Counted from the first letter of the stretch, positions 42,499-52,318 are shown. The stretch is 64,000 bases of DNA from Buttiauxella agrestis ATCC 33320 (GCF_000735355.1 NZ_JMPI01000059.1:1-64000), one strand, 5' to 3'. The notes: generated from the letters alone by a model not told the origin. Numbers and translations are program-made.

Positions 42499-43206
42499 AT
42501 GTCTCGCAAAATTTCTTTGGCTGTTGCACTTGTTGCAGCCTTCTGTACCTTTTCCGCTTTCAGCGCTGGTATCAATAATTTCTCTCAGGCCAAAGCTGCA
42601 GGCGTCAAAGTCAACGCCGATGCGCCAGGCGATTTCTATTGCGGATGCAAAATTAGCTGGGAAGGTAAAAAAGGGGTTCCTGACCTTGAGTCCTGCGGTT
42701 ACAAAGTCCGTAAAAACGAAAATCGTGCGACACGCATCGAATGGGAACATGTTGTCCCTGCCTGGCAATTCGGCCACCAGCGCCAGTGCTGGCAAGATGG
42801 CGGACGTAAAAACTGCGCCAAAGATCCGGAATATCGCAAAATGGAAAGCGATATGCACAACCTGCAACCGGCTGTTGGGGAAGTGAATGCCGACCGTAAT
42901 AACTTCATGTACAGCCAGTGGAATGGGGGTGAAGGTCAGTACGGGCAATGCGCCATGAAAGTCGATTTCAAAGATAAAATCGCCGAACCACCCGCCCGCG
43001 CCCGTGGTGCCATCGCCCGCACTTACTTCTATATGCGTGACCAATATCAGCTGAATCTTTCCCGCCAGCAAACCCAGTTATTTGAAGCCTGGAATAAACG
43101 ATATCCGGTGACAGCCTGGGAATGTGAACGCGATGAACGTATTGCCAAAGTTCAGGGTAATCATAACCCTTATGTGCTACGGGCTTGCCAGGCACAAAAC
43201 AGCTAA
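42499..43206 (+). CDS. endA: DNA-specific endonuclease I, periplasmic
   Basis: 235 residues as in E. coli. Signal peptide [16 protein letters not shown]... cleaved after about residue 22 (AFSA). Catalytic motif [14 protein letters not shown] near residue 84 and conserved cysteines. It degrades DNA in the periplasm. Confidence 0.97.
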   Translation: MSRKISLAVALVAAFCTFSAFSAGINNFSQAKAAGVKVNADAPGDFYCGCKISWEGKKGVPDLESCGYKVRKNENRATRIEWEHVVPAWQFGHQRQCWQDGGRKNCAKDPEYRKMESDMHNLQPAVGEVNADRNNFMYSQWNGGEGQYGQCAMKVDFKDKIAEPPARARGAIARTYFYMRDQYQLNLSRQQTQLFEAWNKRYPVTAWECERDERIAKVQGNHNPYVLRACQAQNS

Positions 43207-43259
43207 CCTACACTAGCGGGAATTGTTATCACTGTTCCCGCTTTTGGATATTAAAAACC

Positions 43260-43991
43260 ATGCGTATACCCCGCATTCATCACCCTGAACTCCTCTCCGT
43301 CGGCCAGGACGTAGCACTTTGCGAAGATGCTGCCAACCATGTAGGCCGCGTCCTGCGCATGAGTGCCGGTCACGCGTTGCAATTATTCGATGGCAGTAAT
43401 CAGGTTTTTGAAGCTGAAATCGTGCAGGCAGATAAAAAAAGTGTGCGGGTGAAAGTCCTGAGCGCAAGCCTTGATAACCGTGAATCCCCTCTGAACTTAC
43501 ATCTTGGCCAGGTGATGTCGCGCGGCGAGAAGATGGAGTTCACCATTCAGAAAGCAGTGGAACTCGGTGTGAATGTGATTACACCTTTGTTTTCTGAACG
43601 CTGTGGCGTAAAACTGGATGCCGAGCGCCTGAATAAGAAGCTCGGACAATGGCAGAAAATTGCCATTGCGGCCTGCGAACAATGTGGCCGTAATAGCGTG
43701 CCAGAAGTTCGCCCGGCGATGGATCTGGAAAAGTGGTGTACCGAAGAAGATGACAGCCTGAAGCTGAATCTGCATCCTCGAGCCAGCGCCAGCATCAACA
43801 CGTTGCCACAACCTGTAGAGCGCGTGCGCCTGTTGATTGGCCCGGAAGGCGGTTTAACGGCTGATGAAATTGCCATGACCGCACGTCATCAGTTTACTGA
43901 TATTCTGTTGGGACCTCGCGTTCTGCGTACTGAGACTACCGCGCTCACCGCCATTACCGCGCTGCAAGTGCGCTTTGGCGATCTGGGCTAA
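43260..43991 (+). CDS. rsmE: 16S rRNA m3U1498 methyltransferase
   Basis: SPOUT-class methyltransferase, 243 residues as in E. coli from [13 protein letters not shown]-terminal knot motifs [14 protein letters not shown] and [16 protein letters not shown]. An upstream frame overlapping endA was rejected on family length. It precedes gshB by 14 nt and is likely co-transcribed with it. Confidence 0.97.
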   Translation: MRIPRIHHPELLSVGQDVALCEDAANHVGRVLRMSAGHALQLFDGSNQVFEAEIVQADKKSVRVKVLSASLDNRESPLNLHLGQVMSRGEKMEFTIQKAVELGVNVITPLFSERCGVKLDAERLNKKLGQWQKIAIAACEQCGRNSVPEVRPAMDLEKWCTEEDDSLKLNLHPRASASINTLPQPVERVRLLIGPEGGLTADEIAMTARHQFTDILLGPRVLRTETTALTAITALQVRFGDLG

Positions 43992-44005
43992 AACGGAGAA
44001 AAACA

Positions 44006-44953
44006 ATGATTAAGCTCGGCATCGTGATGGACCCCATCGCAAACATTAACATCAAGAAAGACTCAAGTTTTGCCATGTTGCTAGAAGCCCAGCGCCGTGG
44101 TTACGAACTGCATTACATGGAAATGGCCGATCTGTATTTGATCAACGGTGAAGCACACGCACGCACCCGCCTGGTCACGGTCGAGCAGAACTACGACAAA
44201 TGGTACGAATTTGGCAGCGAGCAAGACATCCAGCTTGCCGATCTCGACGTCGTGTTGATGCGTAAAGATCCTCCGTTTGATACCGAATTTATTTACGCGA
44301 CCTATATTCTTGAACGCGCCGAAGAACAAGGCACGTTGATCGTTAACAAGCCGCAGAGCCTGCGCGACTGTAACGAAAAACTGTTCACCGCCTGGTTTGC
44401 AGATTTAACTCCGGAAACGTTGGTCACGCGCAACAAAACGCAGCTTAAAACGTTCTGGCAAAAACACGGCGACATCATTCTCAAGCCGTTAGATGGCATG
44501 GGTGGCGCTTCAATTTTCCGTGTTAAAGAAGGCGACCCTAACATTGGCGTTATCGCGGAAACGCTGACTGAACTGGGCAACCGCTACTGCATGGCGCAGA
44601 ACTATCTGCCTGCGATTGTCGATGGTGACAAGCGCGTTCTGGTGGTGGATGGCGAACCGGTTCCGTATTGCCTGGCACGTATCCCACAAGGTGGCGAAAC
44701 ACGCGGTAATCTTGCCGCCGGTGGTCGCGGCGAACCGCGTCCGTTAACCGAAAGCGACTGGGAAATTGCCCGCCGCGTGGGGCCAACGCTAAAAGCTAAA
44801 GGGCTGATTTTCGTTGGCCTTGATATCATCGGCGATCGCCTGACTGAGATTAACGTCACCAGCCCAACGTGCATTCGTGAAATCGAAGCCGAATTCCCGG
44901 TTTCTATAACTGGCATGTTGTTCGATGCAATCGAGACGCGTCTGGCAAAATAG
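44006..44953 (+). CDS. gshB: Glutathione synthetase
   Basis: ATP-grasp ligase joining gamma-glutamylcysteine and glycine. 315 residues, as in E. coli. N-terminal KLGIVMDPIANINIKKDSS, ATP-grasp elements ILKPLDGMGGASIFRV near residue 158 and FVGLDIIGDRLTEINVTSP near 271. Ribosome site GGAGAA 7 nt before the ATG. Confidence 0.98.
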   Translation: MIKLGIVMDPIANINIKKDSSFAMLLEAQRRGYELHYMEMADLYLINGEAHARTRLVTVEQNYDKWYEFGSEQDIQLADLDVVLMRKDPPFDTEFIYATYILERAEEQGTLIVNKPQSLRDCNEKLFTAWFADLTPETLVTRNKTQLKTFWQKHGDIILKPLDGMGGASIFRVKEGDPNIGVIAETLTELGNRYCMAQNYLPAIVDGDKRVLVVDGEPVPYCLARIPQGGETRGNLAAGGRGEPRPLTESDWEIARRVGPTLKAKGLIFVGLDIIGDRLTEINVTSPTCIREIEAEFPVSITGMLFDAIETRLAK

Positions 44954-44960
44954 TCCTGTG

Positions 44961-44977
44961 AGCGGGCTTAGCCCGCT
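44961..44977 (+). terminator. gshB downstream hairpin
   Basis: AGCGGGC/GCCCGCT perfect 7-bp stem with TTA loop, 7 nt after the gshB stop. No T run follows, so it may reduce rather than end readthrough into yqgE. Confidence 0.6.
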
Positions 44978-45031
44978 TAGTAGTGATAAACTGACTGCTC
45001 GCTTTTTCAACCGGAACCAGAACCTCTGACA

Positions 45032-45595
45032 ATGAATTTACAGCATCACTTTCTAATTGCCATGCCGGCGCTCCAGGACCCATTGTTTAAGCGTGCTGTC
45101 GTTTATATTTGCGAATACAACGAAGACGGCGCGATGGGAATAATCATTAATAAACCCCTCGAAAACCTCCAGGTTGACGGCGTTCTGGAAAAGCTGAAAA
45201 TCGCACCAGAACCGCGTGACCCAGCCATTCGCCTTGATAAGCCCGTTTTTATTGGCGGCCCTTTGGCAGAAGACCGTGGCTTCATTTTGCATTCGCCGCC
45301 AGACTGTTTTGCTTCCAGTATCCGTATCTCTGATGAAACCGTGATCACCACTTCCCGCGATGTACTCGAAACCATCGGTACTGCGCAGCAACCCGCAGAT
45401 GTCATTGTCGCGCTCGGTTACTCATCATGGGAAAAAGGGCAACTCGAACAAGAAATCCTGGATAACGACTGGCTGACAGCCCCCGCAGACGCATCCATTT
45501 TGTTCCATACGCCAATTTCAGAGCGTTGGCGCGAAGCGGCTAAATTAATCGGCATTGATATTCACAATATGCCAAGTGAAGCAGGACATGCTTAA
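45032..45595 (+). CDS. yqgE: UPF0301 family protein YqgE
   Basis: 187 residues, the E. coli length. Family features: [12 protein letters not shown] at the start, [13 protein letters not shown] near residue 30, [15 protein letters not shown] near 72 and [14 protein letters not shown] near 128. Function unknown. Its stop codon overlaps the yqgF start by one base (TAATG), so the two are translationally coupled. Confidence 0.95.
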   Translation: MNLQHHFLIAMPALQDPLFKRAVVYICEYNEDGAMGIIINKPLENLQVDGVLEKLKIAPEPRDPAIRLDKPVFIGGPLAEDRGFILHSPPDCFASSIRISDETVITTSRDVLETIGTAQQPADVIVALGYSSWEKGQLEQEILDNDWLTAPADASILFHTPISERWREAAKLIGIDIHNMPSEAGHA

Positions 45596-46014
45596 TGAGT
45601 AGCGGAACTTTATTAGCCTTTGATTTCGGTACTAAAAGCATCGGTGTTGCGGTGGGCCAGCGTATTACCCGCACCGCACGCCCGCTCACAGCCATCAAAG
45701 CCCAGGACGGCACGCCGGACTGGAACGTAATCGAAAAAATCCTTAAAGAGTGGCAGCCGGATGAAGTCATTGTTGGCCTGCCGCTGAATATGGATGGCAC
45801 CGAACAACCGCTCACCGCCCGCGCCCGGAAGTTTGCAAACCGCCTGCATGGCCGTTTTGGCGTTAAAGTCGCTTTGCAAGATGAACGCCTGAGCACCGTT
45901 GAAGCACGTGCCGGGCTGTTCGAACACGGTGGTTTCCGCGCGCTGAACAAAGGCAGCATTGACTCAGCCTCAGCGGTTATCATTCTTGAAAGCTGGTTTG
46001 ACTATAATCCTTAA
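45595..46014 (+). CDS. yqgF: YqgF/RuvX, RNase H-like Holliday junction resolvase-fold protein
   Basis: 139 residues; E. coli 138. RNase H fold with catalytic Asp in [17 protein letters not shown] near residue 9, Glu/Asp in [10 protein letters not shown] near 99, and Asp in [11 protein letters not shown] near 122. The essential E. coli protein takes part in pre-16S rRNA 5' end processing. It overlaps the end of the convergent HicB-like gene by 4 nt. Confidence 0.95.
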   Translation: MSSGTLLAFDFGTKSIGVAVGQRITRTARPLTAIKAQDGTPDWNVIEKILKEWQPDEVIVGLPLNMDGTEQPLTARARKFANRLHGRFGVKVALQDERLSTVEARAGLFEHGGFRALNKGSIDSASAVIILESWFDYNP

Positions 46015-46475
46015 TCTTTATTGCTGTCAGGCGTACCTGAGGACTCTTCAATCAGTTCATGCCTGGCTGCAACGGCCAGAAAATGGCTGCGATCCCGGTA
46101 ACCCGAGGATAGCTGTTTTACGCGGTTATCAATACGCATAAGTAACGTATCCGGCAGCGTAATGTTGATCCTATGTTGTTTTCCTTCCAGAGCCGACAAA
46201 TCCACATCCACCAGCAGCCACTGATTACAGTACACATATTCTGGATTTGCGGCATAAACAAATGGCCCGGCATCTTTAAGCTGGGTGATATCGACCCCGC
46301 GCTTGACCATTTCATCCGCAATTAACAATATGGCTTCTTTGACCATACCCGCGATTTCATCCTGGTTATCTGCCGCTGACACACAGCCGAAATCATCATT
46401 GCATAACGCCGGTACAACCAGACCGAACGCATCGTTCTCGTTTGCAGGCATCTCCACGCCAACTGAAAAAAACAT
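46011..46475 (-). CDS. HicB-like antitoxin, no adjacent HicA
   Basis: 154 residues from [15 protein letters not shown], with GGAG 8 nt before the ATG. The N-terminal half looks like the HicB partial RNase H fold ([25 protein letters not shown], read in two pieces). The C-terminal part, [18 protein letters not shown] followed by [14 protein letters not shown], is a ribbon-helix-helix DNA-binding domain. HicB normally neutralises a small HicA RNase encoded beside it. No HicA-like frame is seen in the 106 nt to yggR or on the other side. It may be an orphan regulator. Not at this position in K-12. Confidence 0.8.
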   Translation of the reverse strand: MFFSVGVEMPANENDAFGLVVPALCNDDFGCVSAADNQDEIAGMVKEAILLIADEMVKRGVDITQLKDAGPFVYAANPEYVYCNQWLLVDVDLSALEGKQHRINITLPDTLLMRIDNRVKQLSSGYRDRSHFLAVAARHELIEESSGTPDSNKD

Positions 46476-46581
46476 AGGTAATCTCCGTGAATTGGGAATC
46501 AAATTCCCGCGTTAGTTCATCGCTTTCTCCTGACAAGAAAACAATACACACCAATACACACAGAAGCAATAATTTTAACCA

Positions 46582-47580
46582 TCACTTTTCTTCCCCGTCA
46601 GCAATACGACCTTCTACACGCAGCATTGCCTCGCTGTGCGCGAAACTGCGCATCCCATGTTGCTGCCCAGTTTGTATCTGGCCCGGTAGTTGATGCGTTT
46701 TCCCTTCACGGATAAGACTCGCCACAGCAGGGGTATTCACCAACAGCTCGTACACCGCAACCCTTCCCCCACGTCTGTCGGGCAATAATTTTTGTGCCAG
46801 CACCGCTTTTAAACTGCCCGCCAACTGGCTGCGTACCATGCTTTTTTCTTCCGCAGGAAAGACATCCACCAGCCGTTCTACAGCTTGCGCAGCACCTCGG
46901 GTGTGGAGTGTTGCCAAAACTAAATGCCCTGTTTCGGCGGCTGTCAGCGCAAGACGTATGGTTTCGCTGTCACGCAATTCTCTCAGCAAAATGACATCAG
47001 GATCTTCACGCAATGCCGCGCGCAAACCCGCTGCAAACGAATGACAATGCAACCCTGGTTCGCGCTGTTGAATCAAACAACGTTGTGAGTGATGGATAAA
47101 TTCAATGGGATCTTCAAGGGTGAGAATATGTCCGTCTTTCTGAAGGTTGAGAAAATCGACCATGGCTGCAAGCGTGGTCGATTTCCCGCTCCCCGTTGCG
47201 CCCGTCACCAGAATCAGTCCGTCGGGGGAATCGAGTAATTCAGGAATCAATGGCGGAACATTTAGCGCTTCCAGTTTTGGGGTTTGCGAAACCAGCAATC
47301 TTAAGGCAAGCGAATAACCCTGAAGCTGGCGAAAGGCATTAGCACGCAGCCGTGTGCCGTCTTTTAACGACACGGAAAAGTCCAGTTGCCCGGCTTCTTC
47401 AAGCTGTTCTCTTTGCGCGGGTGTGAGCCAAATATCCAACAACGTTTGCGGATCGGGTGCAATTTCTGGCAGAGGTTCAAGCCGCCCTTGCCTGCGCCAG
47501 CGAGCAGGAAGCTGCGTACACAGGTGTAGATCAGAGACATTATGCTTTACACTAAGGGCCACAATTTCTTCGATATCCAT
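46582..47580 (-). CDS. yggR: PilT-like secretion/twitching ATPase YggR
   Basis: 332 residues from MDIEEIVALSVKHNVSDLHL; E. coli YggR has 326. Walker A VTGATGSGKSTT near residue 129, Asp box LTLEDPIEF, Walker B region EDPDVILLRELRD, His box LATLHTRGAAQAV. The Arg in ILLRELRD replaces the glycine usual in PilT proteins (codon AGA). The long upstream open frame (106 codons) overlaps yggS antisense and was rejected. In E. coli no pilus depends clearly on this gene. Confidence 0.92.
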   Translation of the reverse strand: MDIEEIVALSVKHNVSDLHLCTQLPARWRRQGRLEPLPEIAPDPQTLLDIWLTPAQREQLEEAGQLDFSVSLKDGTRLRANAFRQLQGYSLALRLLVSQTPKLEALNVPPLIPELLDSPDGLILVTGATGSGKSTTLAAMVDFLNLQKDGHILTLEDPIEFIHHSQRCLIQQREPGLHCHSFAAGLRAALREDPDVILLRELRDSETIRLALTAAETGHLVLATLHTRGAAQAVERLVDVFPAEEKSMVRSQLAGSLKAVLAQKLLPDRRGGRVAVYELLVNTPAVASLIREGKTHQLPGQIQTGQQHGMRSFAHSEAMLRVEGRIADGEEK

Positions 47581-47595
47581 ATCACTTTCCAACCT

Positions 47596-48300
47596 ATGAA
47601 CGAGATAGCGCACAATCTGGCACAGGTTCAGAACAAAATCTTCGCGGCAACTGAACGCTGCGGCCGTGCTCCAGAAGAAGTGACTTTGCTTGCAGTCAGC
47701 AAAACAAAGCCTGCGACCGCCATCGCAGAAGCGATTGCCGCAGGGCAACACGCGTTCGGCGAAAACTACGTGCAGGAAGGCGTGGATAAAATTCGTTACT
47801 TTGCCGATAACAGTGAAGCCACACTGGAATGGCACTTTATTGGCCCATTGCAGTCGAACAAAAGTCGCCAGGTTGCTGAACATTTTGACTGGTGCCACAC
47901 CGTCGACCGTTTACGCATTGCAACCCGTTTAAGCGAGCAGCGTCCTGCCGAATTGCCGCCGCTTAACGTACTGATTCAAATCAATATCAGTGATGAACAA
48001 AGCAAGTCTGGTATTGCGCTCAGTGAGCTTGATGCGCTGGCAGCAGAAGTTGCTGCGCTGCCGGGTTTGGTGTTACGAGGTTTAATGGCAATTCCTGCCC
48101 CTGAACCTGATTACGAGCATCAGTTAGCGGTTTGCCAGAAAATGGCTGACGCTTTCGCATCGCTCAAAAGCCGTTTTTCAACGGTTGATACATTGTCCCT
48201 GGGCATGACCGATGACATGGACGCCGCGATTGCCGCAGGCAGCACCATGGTGCGCATTGGAACCGCTATTTTCGGCGCGCGGGATTATTCCGCTCGTTAA
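47596..48300 (+). CDS. yggS: PLP homeostasis protein YggS
   Basis: 234 residues, E. coli length. Fold-type III PLP-binding protein; PLP lysine in LLAVSKTKPA near residue 36. Other conserved parts: FGENYVQEG, WHFIGPLQSNK, LSLGMTDDMDAAI. It starts only 15 nt from the divergent yggR start. Leads the yggS-yggT-yggU-rdgB-hemW cluster. Confidence 0.97.
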   Translation: MNEIAHNLAQVQNKIFAATERCGRAPEEVTLLAVSKTKPATAIAEAIAAGQHAFGENYVQEGVDKIRYFADNSEATLEWHFIGPLQSNKSRQVAEHFDWCHTVDRLRIATRLSEQRPAELPPLNVLIQINISDEQSKSGIALSELDALAAEVAALPGLVLRGLMAIPAPEPDYEHQLAVCQKMADAFASLKSRFSTVDTLSLGMTDDMDAAIAAGSTMVRIGTAIFGARDYSAR

Positions 48301-48326
48301 TCACAAAATAATAATTGAGGAACGCC

Positions 48327-48881
48327 ATGCTGACGTTGACTTTCCTGGTCAAAACGCTGATTGAACTGTATGTAATGGTGCTGCTAATTCGCATCTGGAT
48401 GCAGTGGTCACGTTGTGATTTCTACAACCCTTTTGCACAATTTATCGTCAAGATTACCCAGCCGATTGTGGGGCCGCTGCGGCGTGTCATTCCGTCGATT
48501 GGGCCGATTGATACCTCTTCGTTGCTGGTGGCGTTTATTCTCACCACAATGAAGTATCCGATTCTGCTGCTTATTCAGGTGGGCGCGCTGTCGCTTGACC
48601 CAATGAACCTGTTGGTTGGCCTGTTATCACTGCTGAAATCCGCCGGTACGCTGGTGTTCTGGGTCATTATTATTCGCTCGCTGATGAGCTGGATTAGCCA
48701 GGGCCGTAGCCCGATTGAATACGTGTTGATGCAACTGACCGAGCCAATGATGGCGCCGATTCGCCGCGTAATCCCTGCTATGGGCGGTATCGACTTCTCA
48801 GCGATGGTCGTCATTTTGATTCTGTACGCGCTGAACTACCTCGGCATGGATTTGTTCCCGGGGCTTTGGTATTTGCTGTGA
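48327..48881 (+). CDS. yggT: YggT family inner membrane protein
   Basis: 184 residues with four hydrophobic segments in two repeats; each repeat has the motif P-x-RRVIP-x-xG-x-ID ([26 protein letters not shown]). The ATG at 48327 has TGAGGAA upstream. Function uncertain; E. coli yggT has been linked to osmotic/potassium stress. The stop overlaps the yggU GTG start. Confidence 0.93.
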   Translation: MLTLTFLVKTLIELYVMVLLIRIWMQWSRCDFYNPFAQFIVKITQPIVGPLRRVIPSIGPIDTSSLLVAFILTTMKYPILLLIQVGALSLDPMNLLVGLLSLLKSAGTLVFWVIIIRSLMSWISQGRSPIEYVLMQLTEPMMAPIRRVIPAMGGIDFSAMVVILILYALNYLGMDLFPGLWYLL

Positions 48882-49168
48882 GTGCAGTGAGTCAAACCGA
48901 GGATGGGTTGGTTTTACGGCTATATATTCAGCCTAAAGCCAGCCGCGATAGCATTATCGGGCTGCATGGCGACGAGCTAAAAGTCGCCATCACCGCCCCA
49001 CCGATAGACGGCAAAGCCAACGCCCATCTGGTAAAGTATCTGGCCAAGCAGTTCAAAGTCGCCAAAAGTCAGGTGCTTCTTGAGAAGGGCGAACTGGGTC
49101 GCCATAAGCAAATTAAAATTATTAACCCGCAACACATCCCGACGGAAGTCGCGGCATTGCTTGATTAA
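48878..49168 (+). CDS. yggU: DUF167 family protein YggU
   Basis: 96 residues, as in E. coli, if it starts at GTG 48878, which overlaps the yggT stop (GTGA). Conserved [21 protein letters not shown] (two pieces) and [12 protein letters not shown]. No known function. A start further upstream (MVFA) is possible but has no ribosome site of its own. Confidence 0.92.
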   Translation: MSAVSQTEDGLVLRLYIQPKASRDSIIGLHGDELKVAITAPPIDGKANAHLVKYLAKQFKVAKSQVLLEKGELGRHKQIKIINPQHIPTEVAALLD

Positions 49169-49196
49169 TTACCTAATTTCACAGGATTTTCTCACT

Positions 49197-49790
49197 ATGC
49201 AAAAAGTTGTCCTCGCGACCGGTAACGCCGGTAAAGTGCGTGAACTCGCCGATTTACTCGGTAATTTTGGTCTGGATGTGGTGGCTCAAACGGAATTAGG
49301 CGTGGAGTCGGCGGAAGAAACCGGGCTGACGTTTATCGAGAACGCCATTCTGAAAGCTCGCCATGCGGCACACATTACGGGCCTGCCAGCGATTGCTGAT
49401 GATTCCGGTCTGGCGGTTGACGTGCTGGGCGGCGCGCCTGGTATTTATTCTGCACGTTACGCAGGCCTTGAAGCATCCGACCAGCAAAACCTGGAAAAGC
49501 TACTGGCGACACTGAAAGATGTGCCTGATGAGCAACGCAAAGCGCGATTCCATTGCGTGCTGGTGTATATGCGCCACGCGGAAGACCCAACGCCGCTGGT
49601 TTGTCACGGCAGCTGGGAAGGCAAGATTACCCGCGAAGCCGCAGGCCAGGGTGGCTTTGGCTACGACCCTATTTTCTTTGTCCCGAGTGAAGGCAAAACT
49701 GCCGCTGAACTGACTCGCGACGAAAAACGCGCCATTTCCCACCGTGGGCAAGCGCTAAAACTGTTACTGGAAGCAATGAAAAATGGCTAA
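49197..49790 (+). CDS. rdgB: dITP/XTP pyrophosphatase
   Basis: Ham1-family enzyme hydrolysing non-canonical purine nucleotides. 197 residues from [17 protein letters not shown], as in E. coli. Catalytic region [15 protein letters not shown] near residue 65, and [11 protein letters not shown] and SHRGQALK at the end. Overlaps hemW by 8 nt. Confidence 0.97.
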   Translation: MQKVVLATGNAGKVRELADLLGNFGLDVVAQTELGVESAEETGLTFIENAILKARHAAHITGLPAIADDSGLAVDVLGGAPGIYSARYAGLEASDQQNLEKLLATLKDVPDEQRKARFHCVLVYMRHAEDPTPLVCHGSWEGKITREAAGQGGFGYDPIFFVPSEGKTAAELTRDEKRAISHRGQALKLLLEAMKNG

Positions 49791-50919
49791 TTTGCCACCT
49801 CTGAGTCTTTATATTCACATCCCGTGGTGCGTGCAGAAGTGCCCCTACTGTGACTTCAATTCCCACGCACTCAAAGGTGACGTGCCGCACGACGAGTACG
49901 TCGCTCACCTGTTGCGTGACCTGGATAACGACGCACCGCTGGCGCAAGGACGTGAAATAAAGACCATCTTTATTGGTGGCGGTACGCCGAGCCTGCTGTC
50001 AGGTGAGGCGATGCAAACGTTGCTGGACGGTGTGCGTGCGCGCCTGCCGCTGGCGGCCGATGCGGAAATTACCATGGAAGCGAATCCCGGAACGGTAGAA
50101 GCAGACCGCTTCGTGAGCTATCAACGTGCGGGTGTTAACCGCATTTCTATCGGCGTGCAGAGTTTTAGCGAGCCGAAGCTCAAGCGTCTGGGCCGTATCC
50201 ATGATTCAGGCGAAGCGAAACGTGCTGCGAACCTGGCGAATGGATTAGGGCTGCGCAGCTTTAATCTGGACTTGATGCACGGCCTGCCGGATCAATCTCT
50301 GGAAGAAGCACTCGACGATTTACGCCAGGCGATTGAACTGAACCCGCCGCATCTCTCGTGGTATCAGCTGACGATTGAGCCAAATACTTTGTTCAGCTCC
50401 CGCCCGCCAAAACTGCCGGACGACGACGCGCTGTGGGATATCTTCGAGCAGGGCGACAAACTTCTGACTGCTGCGGGCTACCAGCAATATGAAACCTCGG
50501 CCTACGCGAAACCGGGTTATCAATGCCAGCACAACCTGAACTACTGGCGCTTTGGCGATTACCTTGGCATTGGCTGTGGCGCACATGGCAAGGTGACGTT
50601 TGAAGACGGACGTATTATGCGTACCGCGAAAACTCGCCACCCTCGCGGTTATATGGAAGGCAAATACCTCGACAAGCAGCACGATGTCGAACAAGCCGAT
50701 AAGCCGTTCGAGTTCTTTATGAACCGTTTCCGTTTATTGGAAGCCGCACCGCGCAATGAATTCAGTCTGTATACCGGGCTTGATGAATCAGTGATTCGTG
50801 CGCAGCTAGACGAAGCGATTGCGAAGGATTATTTGGTTGAGACAGAAGATTTTTGGCAGATCACCGAGCACGGTAAGCTGTTTTTGAATTCGCTGTTAGA
50901 GATTTTTCTGGCAGAGTGA
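49783..50919 (+). CDS. hemW: HemW, radical SAM haem chaperone-like protein
   Basis: 378 residues, as in E. coli. Radical SAM cluster motif [10 protein letters not shown] (CX3CX2C) near residue 16; GGGTPSLL near 66. Related to HemN but without the N-terminal extension needed for coproporphyrinogen oxidation; the family binds and transfers haem. Last gene before the synteny break. Confidence 0.95.
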   Translation: MANLPPLSLYIHIPWCVQKCPYCDFNSHALKGDVPHDEYVAHLLRDLDNDAPLAQGREIKTIFIGGGTPSLLSGEAMQTLLDGVRARLPLAADAEITMEANPGTVEADRFVSYQRAGVNRISIGVQSFSEPKLKRLGRIHDSGEAKRAANLANGLGLRSFNLDLMHGLPDQSLEEALDDLRQAIELNPPHLSWYQLTIEPNTLFSSRPPKLPDDDALWDIFEQGDKLLTAAGYQQYETSAYAKPGYQCQHNLNYWRFGDYLGIGCGAHGKVTFEDGRIMRTAKTRHPRGYMEGKYLDKQHDVEQADKPFEFFMNRFRLLEAAPRNEFSLYTGLDESVIRAQLDEAIAKDYLVETEDFWQITEHGKLFLNSLLEIFLAE

Positions 50920-50924
50920 TTATC

Positions 50925-50953
50925 TGGCGGATGACGCGCAGCGTCATCCGCCA
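50925..50953. repeat. REP-type perfect palindrome at the hemW/setA junction
   Basis: 13-bp stem TGGCGGATGACGC/GCGTCATCCGCCA with loop GCA, 5 nt after the hemW stop and 10 nt from the setA stop. The core GGATGACGC matches the unit at 14582-14612. Probably a bidirectional terminator. Confidence 0.85.
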
Positions 50954-50963
50954 TTATTTCAGC

Positions 50964-52142
50964 TTAAATGTTCTTCACCCGGCTGGTAAGAATCAACGCG
51001 AACACCGACAGCCCGGCAATTAACCAATATACCGAATAGTGCCCAAAACTTTCCGCCAGCGCGCCCTGTAAAACCCCTGCCAAAATCACGCCTGTCGAAA
51101 TACTGTTGGTGAAAAGCGTGGTCGCCGAACCCGGCCTACCAGGCATTAAATCCTGGAACCACAACATTCCGATACCCGCGACAATCCCGATAAATATCGC
51201 GTTAAATAGCTGAAGCAGCAGTAAAGCAGTACGGCTATGGAACAGAATCAGCCCGACGTAAAACAGCACGCCAGCCGAGACAGCAATCACCATCATGCGA
51301 CGTTTACCGAAGCGCTTCACGTAATAACCCGCCAGGATCATCGCCGGGATTTCCAGCCCTGCGGCAGTGCCCATCAAAAGCCCAGCCAACGATTCGGGCA
51401 GCCCTAAATCACTGCTGACCCACAACGGCATGTCGATGATATACATGGTGTTGCAGGTCCACATCAGCATTGAGGCAATAAATAACATGCGGACGTTTTT
51501 GTCTTTCCAGCCGCTGACCTGGGTAAGCGCCACATCTGCGGGCTGCTCAATCCTTGCGACGGAGGGAAGTGCGAAGAAGATTAGCGCCAGCGAGATAACA
51601 AAAATTCCCGCGGCGATAAGAAACATGGTGGTAAAACCGTAGTTTAACGCAAGCATAAACGACAATGGCGGGCCAATAACCCAGGCCAGCGAGAGCTGCG
51701 CACGCATTATCGAGCTGAACATCACCACTTCACGCGCCGAGTTATCGGCATATTCACGGGCAAGGGCAAATATTTGCGGCATCGCGGTATTGGCAATAGA
51801 CGCAAACATGACGCCAACGGTGATTAACGTCAGGTAATGACGGTTAAAAGCAAAAAGCACACAGTTTGCTACTGCCATCACGCAACAAACCATAATCAGT
51901 TTGCGACGGTCACCCTGATTATCTGAACGCTTCGCCAGCGCCAGGCTGACGAGGATCCCGGCTATCGCATTGACGGTATAAAACAGGCCGACCCAGAATG
52001 GGCGCACCTCGACTTCGCGACTTAAAAACAGGCTAAGAGTGGGCGCCTGGAGTGCCCCCGCAATCCCCATCATGAAAGCCACAATCATAAATGCGGCATA
52101 TACCGGATTGAGGCGGCGTCCTTTGGTCAGAAACCAAATCAT
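50964..52142 (-). CDS. setA: Sugar efflux transporter SetA
   Basis: MFS exporter of lactose, glucosides and non-metabolised sugars. 392 residues from MIWFLTKGRRLNPVYAAF, the E. coli length, 12 membrane helices. SetA rather than SetB is shown by the N-terminus and by sgrS/sgrT directly upstream. In E. coli sgrS-setA are co-regulated by SgrR during glucose-phosphate stress; here a 127-bp palindromic unit separates them. A 16-codon upstream extension was rejected. Confidence 0.96.
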   Translation of the reverse strand: MIWFLTKGRRLNPVYAAFMIVAFMMGIAGALQAPTLSLFLSREVEVRPFWVGLFYTVNAIAGILVSLALAKRSDNQGDRRKLIMVCCVMAVANCVLFAFNRHYLTLITVGVMFASIANTAMPQIFALAREYADNSAREVVMFSSIMRAQLSLAWVIGPPLSFMLALNYGFTTMFLIAAGIFVISLALIFFALPSVARIEQPADVALTQVSGWKDKNVRMLFIASMLMWTCNTMYIIDMPLWVSSDLGLPESLAGLLMGTAAGLEIPAMILAGYYVKRFGKRRMMVIAVSAGVLFYVGLILFHSRTALLLLQLFNAIFIGIVAGIGMLWFQDLMPGRPGSATTLFTNSISTGVILAGVLQGALAESFGHYSVYWLIAGLSVFALILTSRVKNI

Positions 52143-52191
52143 GCAGAAATTCCTTTTGTTCGAGCGCTCACTGGGTGTGCAAAACGTCAAC

Positions 52192-52318
52192 TATACCCTA
52201 AATAATTCAAGTTGCAGGTAGGCGGCAAGGGAGCTTATCCCCAGGAGCTTACTTAAGTAAGTGACTGGGGTAAGTGAGTGCAGCCAACACCCCTGCAGCT
52301 TGAAGTATGACGGGCATA
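52192..52318. repeat. ~127-bp imperfect palindromic intergenic unit (copy B)
   Basis: It runs from TATACCC to GGGCATA (imperfect terminal inverted repeat). Inside, GGGAGCTTATCCCCAGGAGCTTAC and GTGACTGGGGTAAG pair (read in pieces). It aligns with the reverse complement of 25795-25915. It begins at the end of the sgrS terminator and lies between sgrS and setA. Confidence 0.8.

Noticed and set aside
46476-46581. Possible hicA remnant between the HicB-like gene and yggR
   Set aside because: I read the gap on both strands and found no HicA-like sequence (no conserved histidine or GTL-type C-terminus).
46582-47898. 438-codon version of YggR starting inside yggS
   Set aside because: The first 106 codons are antisense to yggS and rich in Cys, Phe and His; the family starts at MDIEEIVALS (47580).
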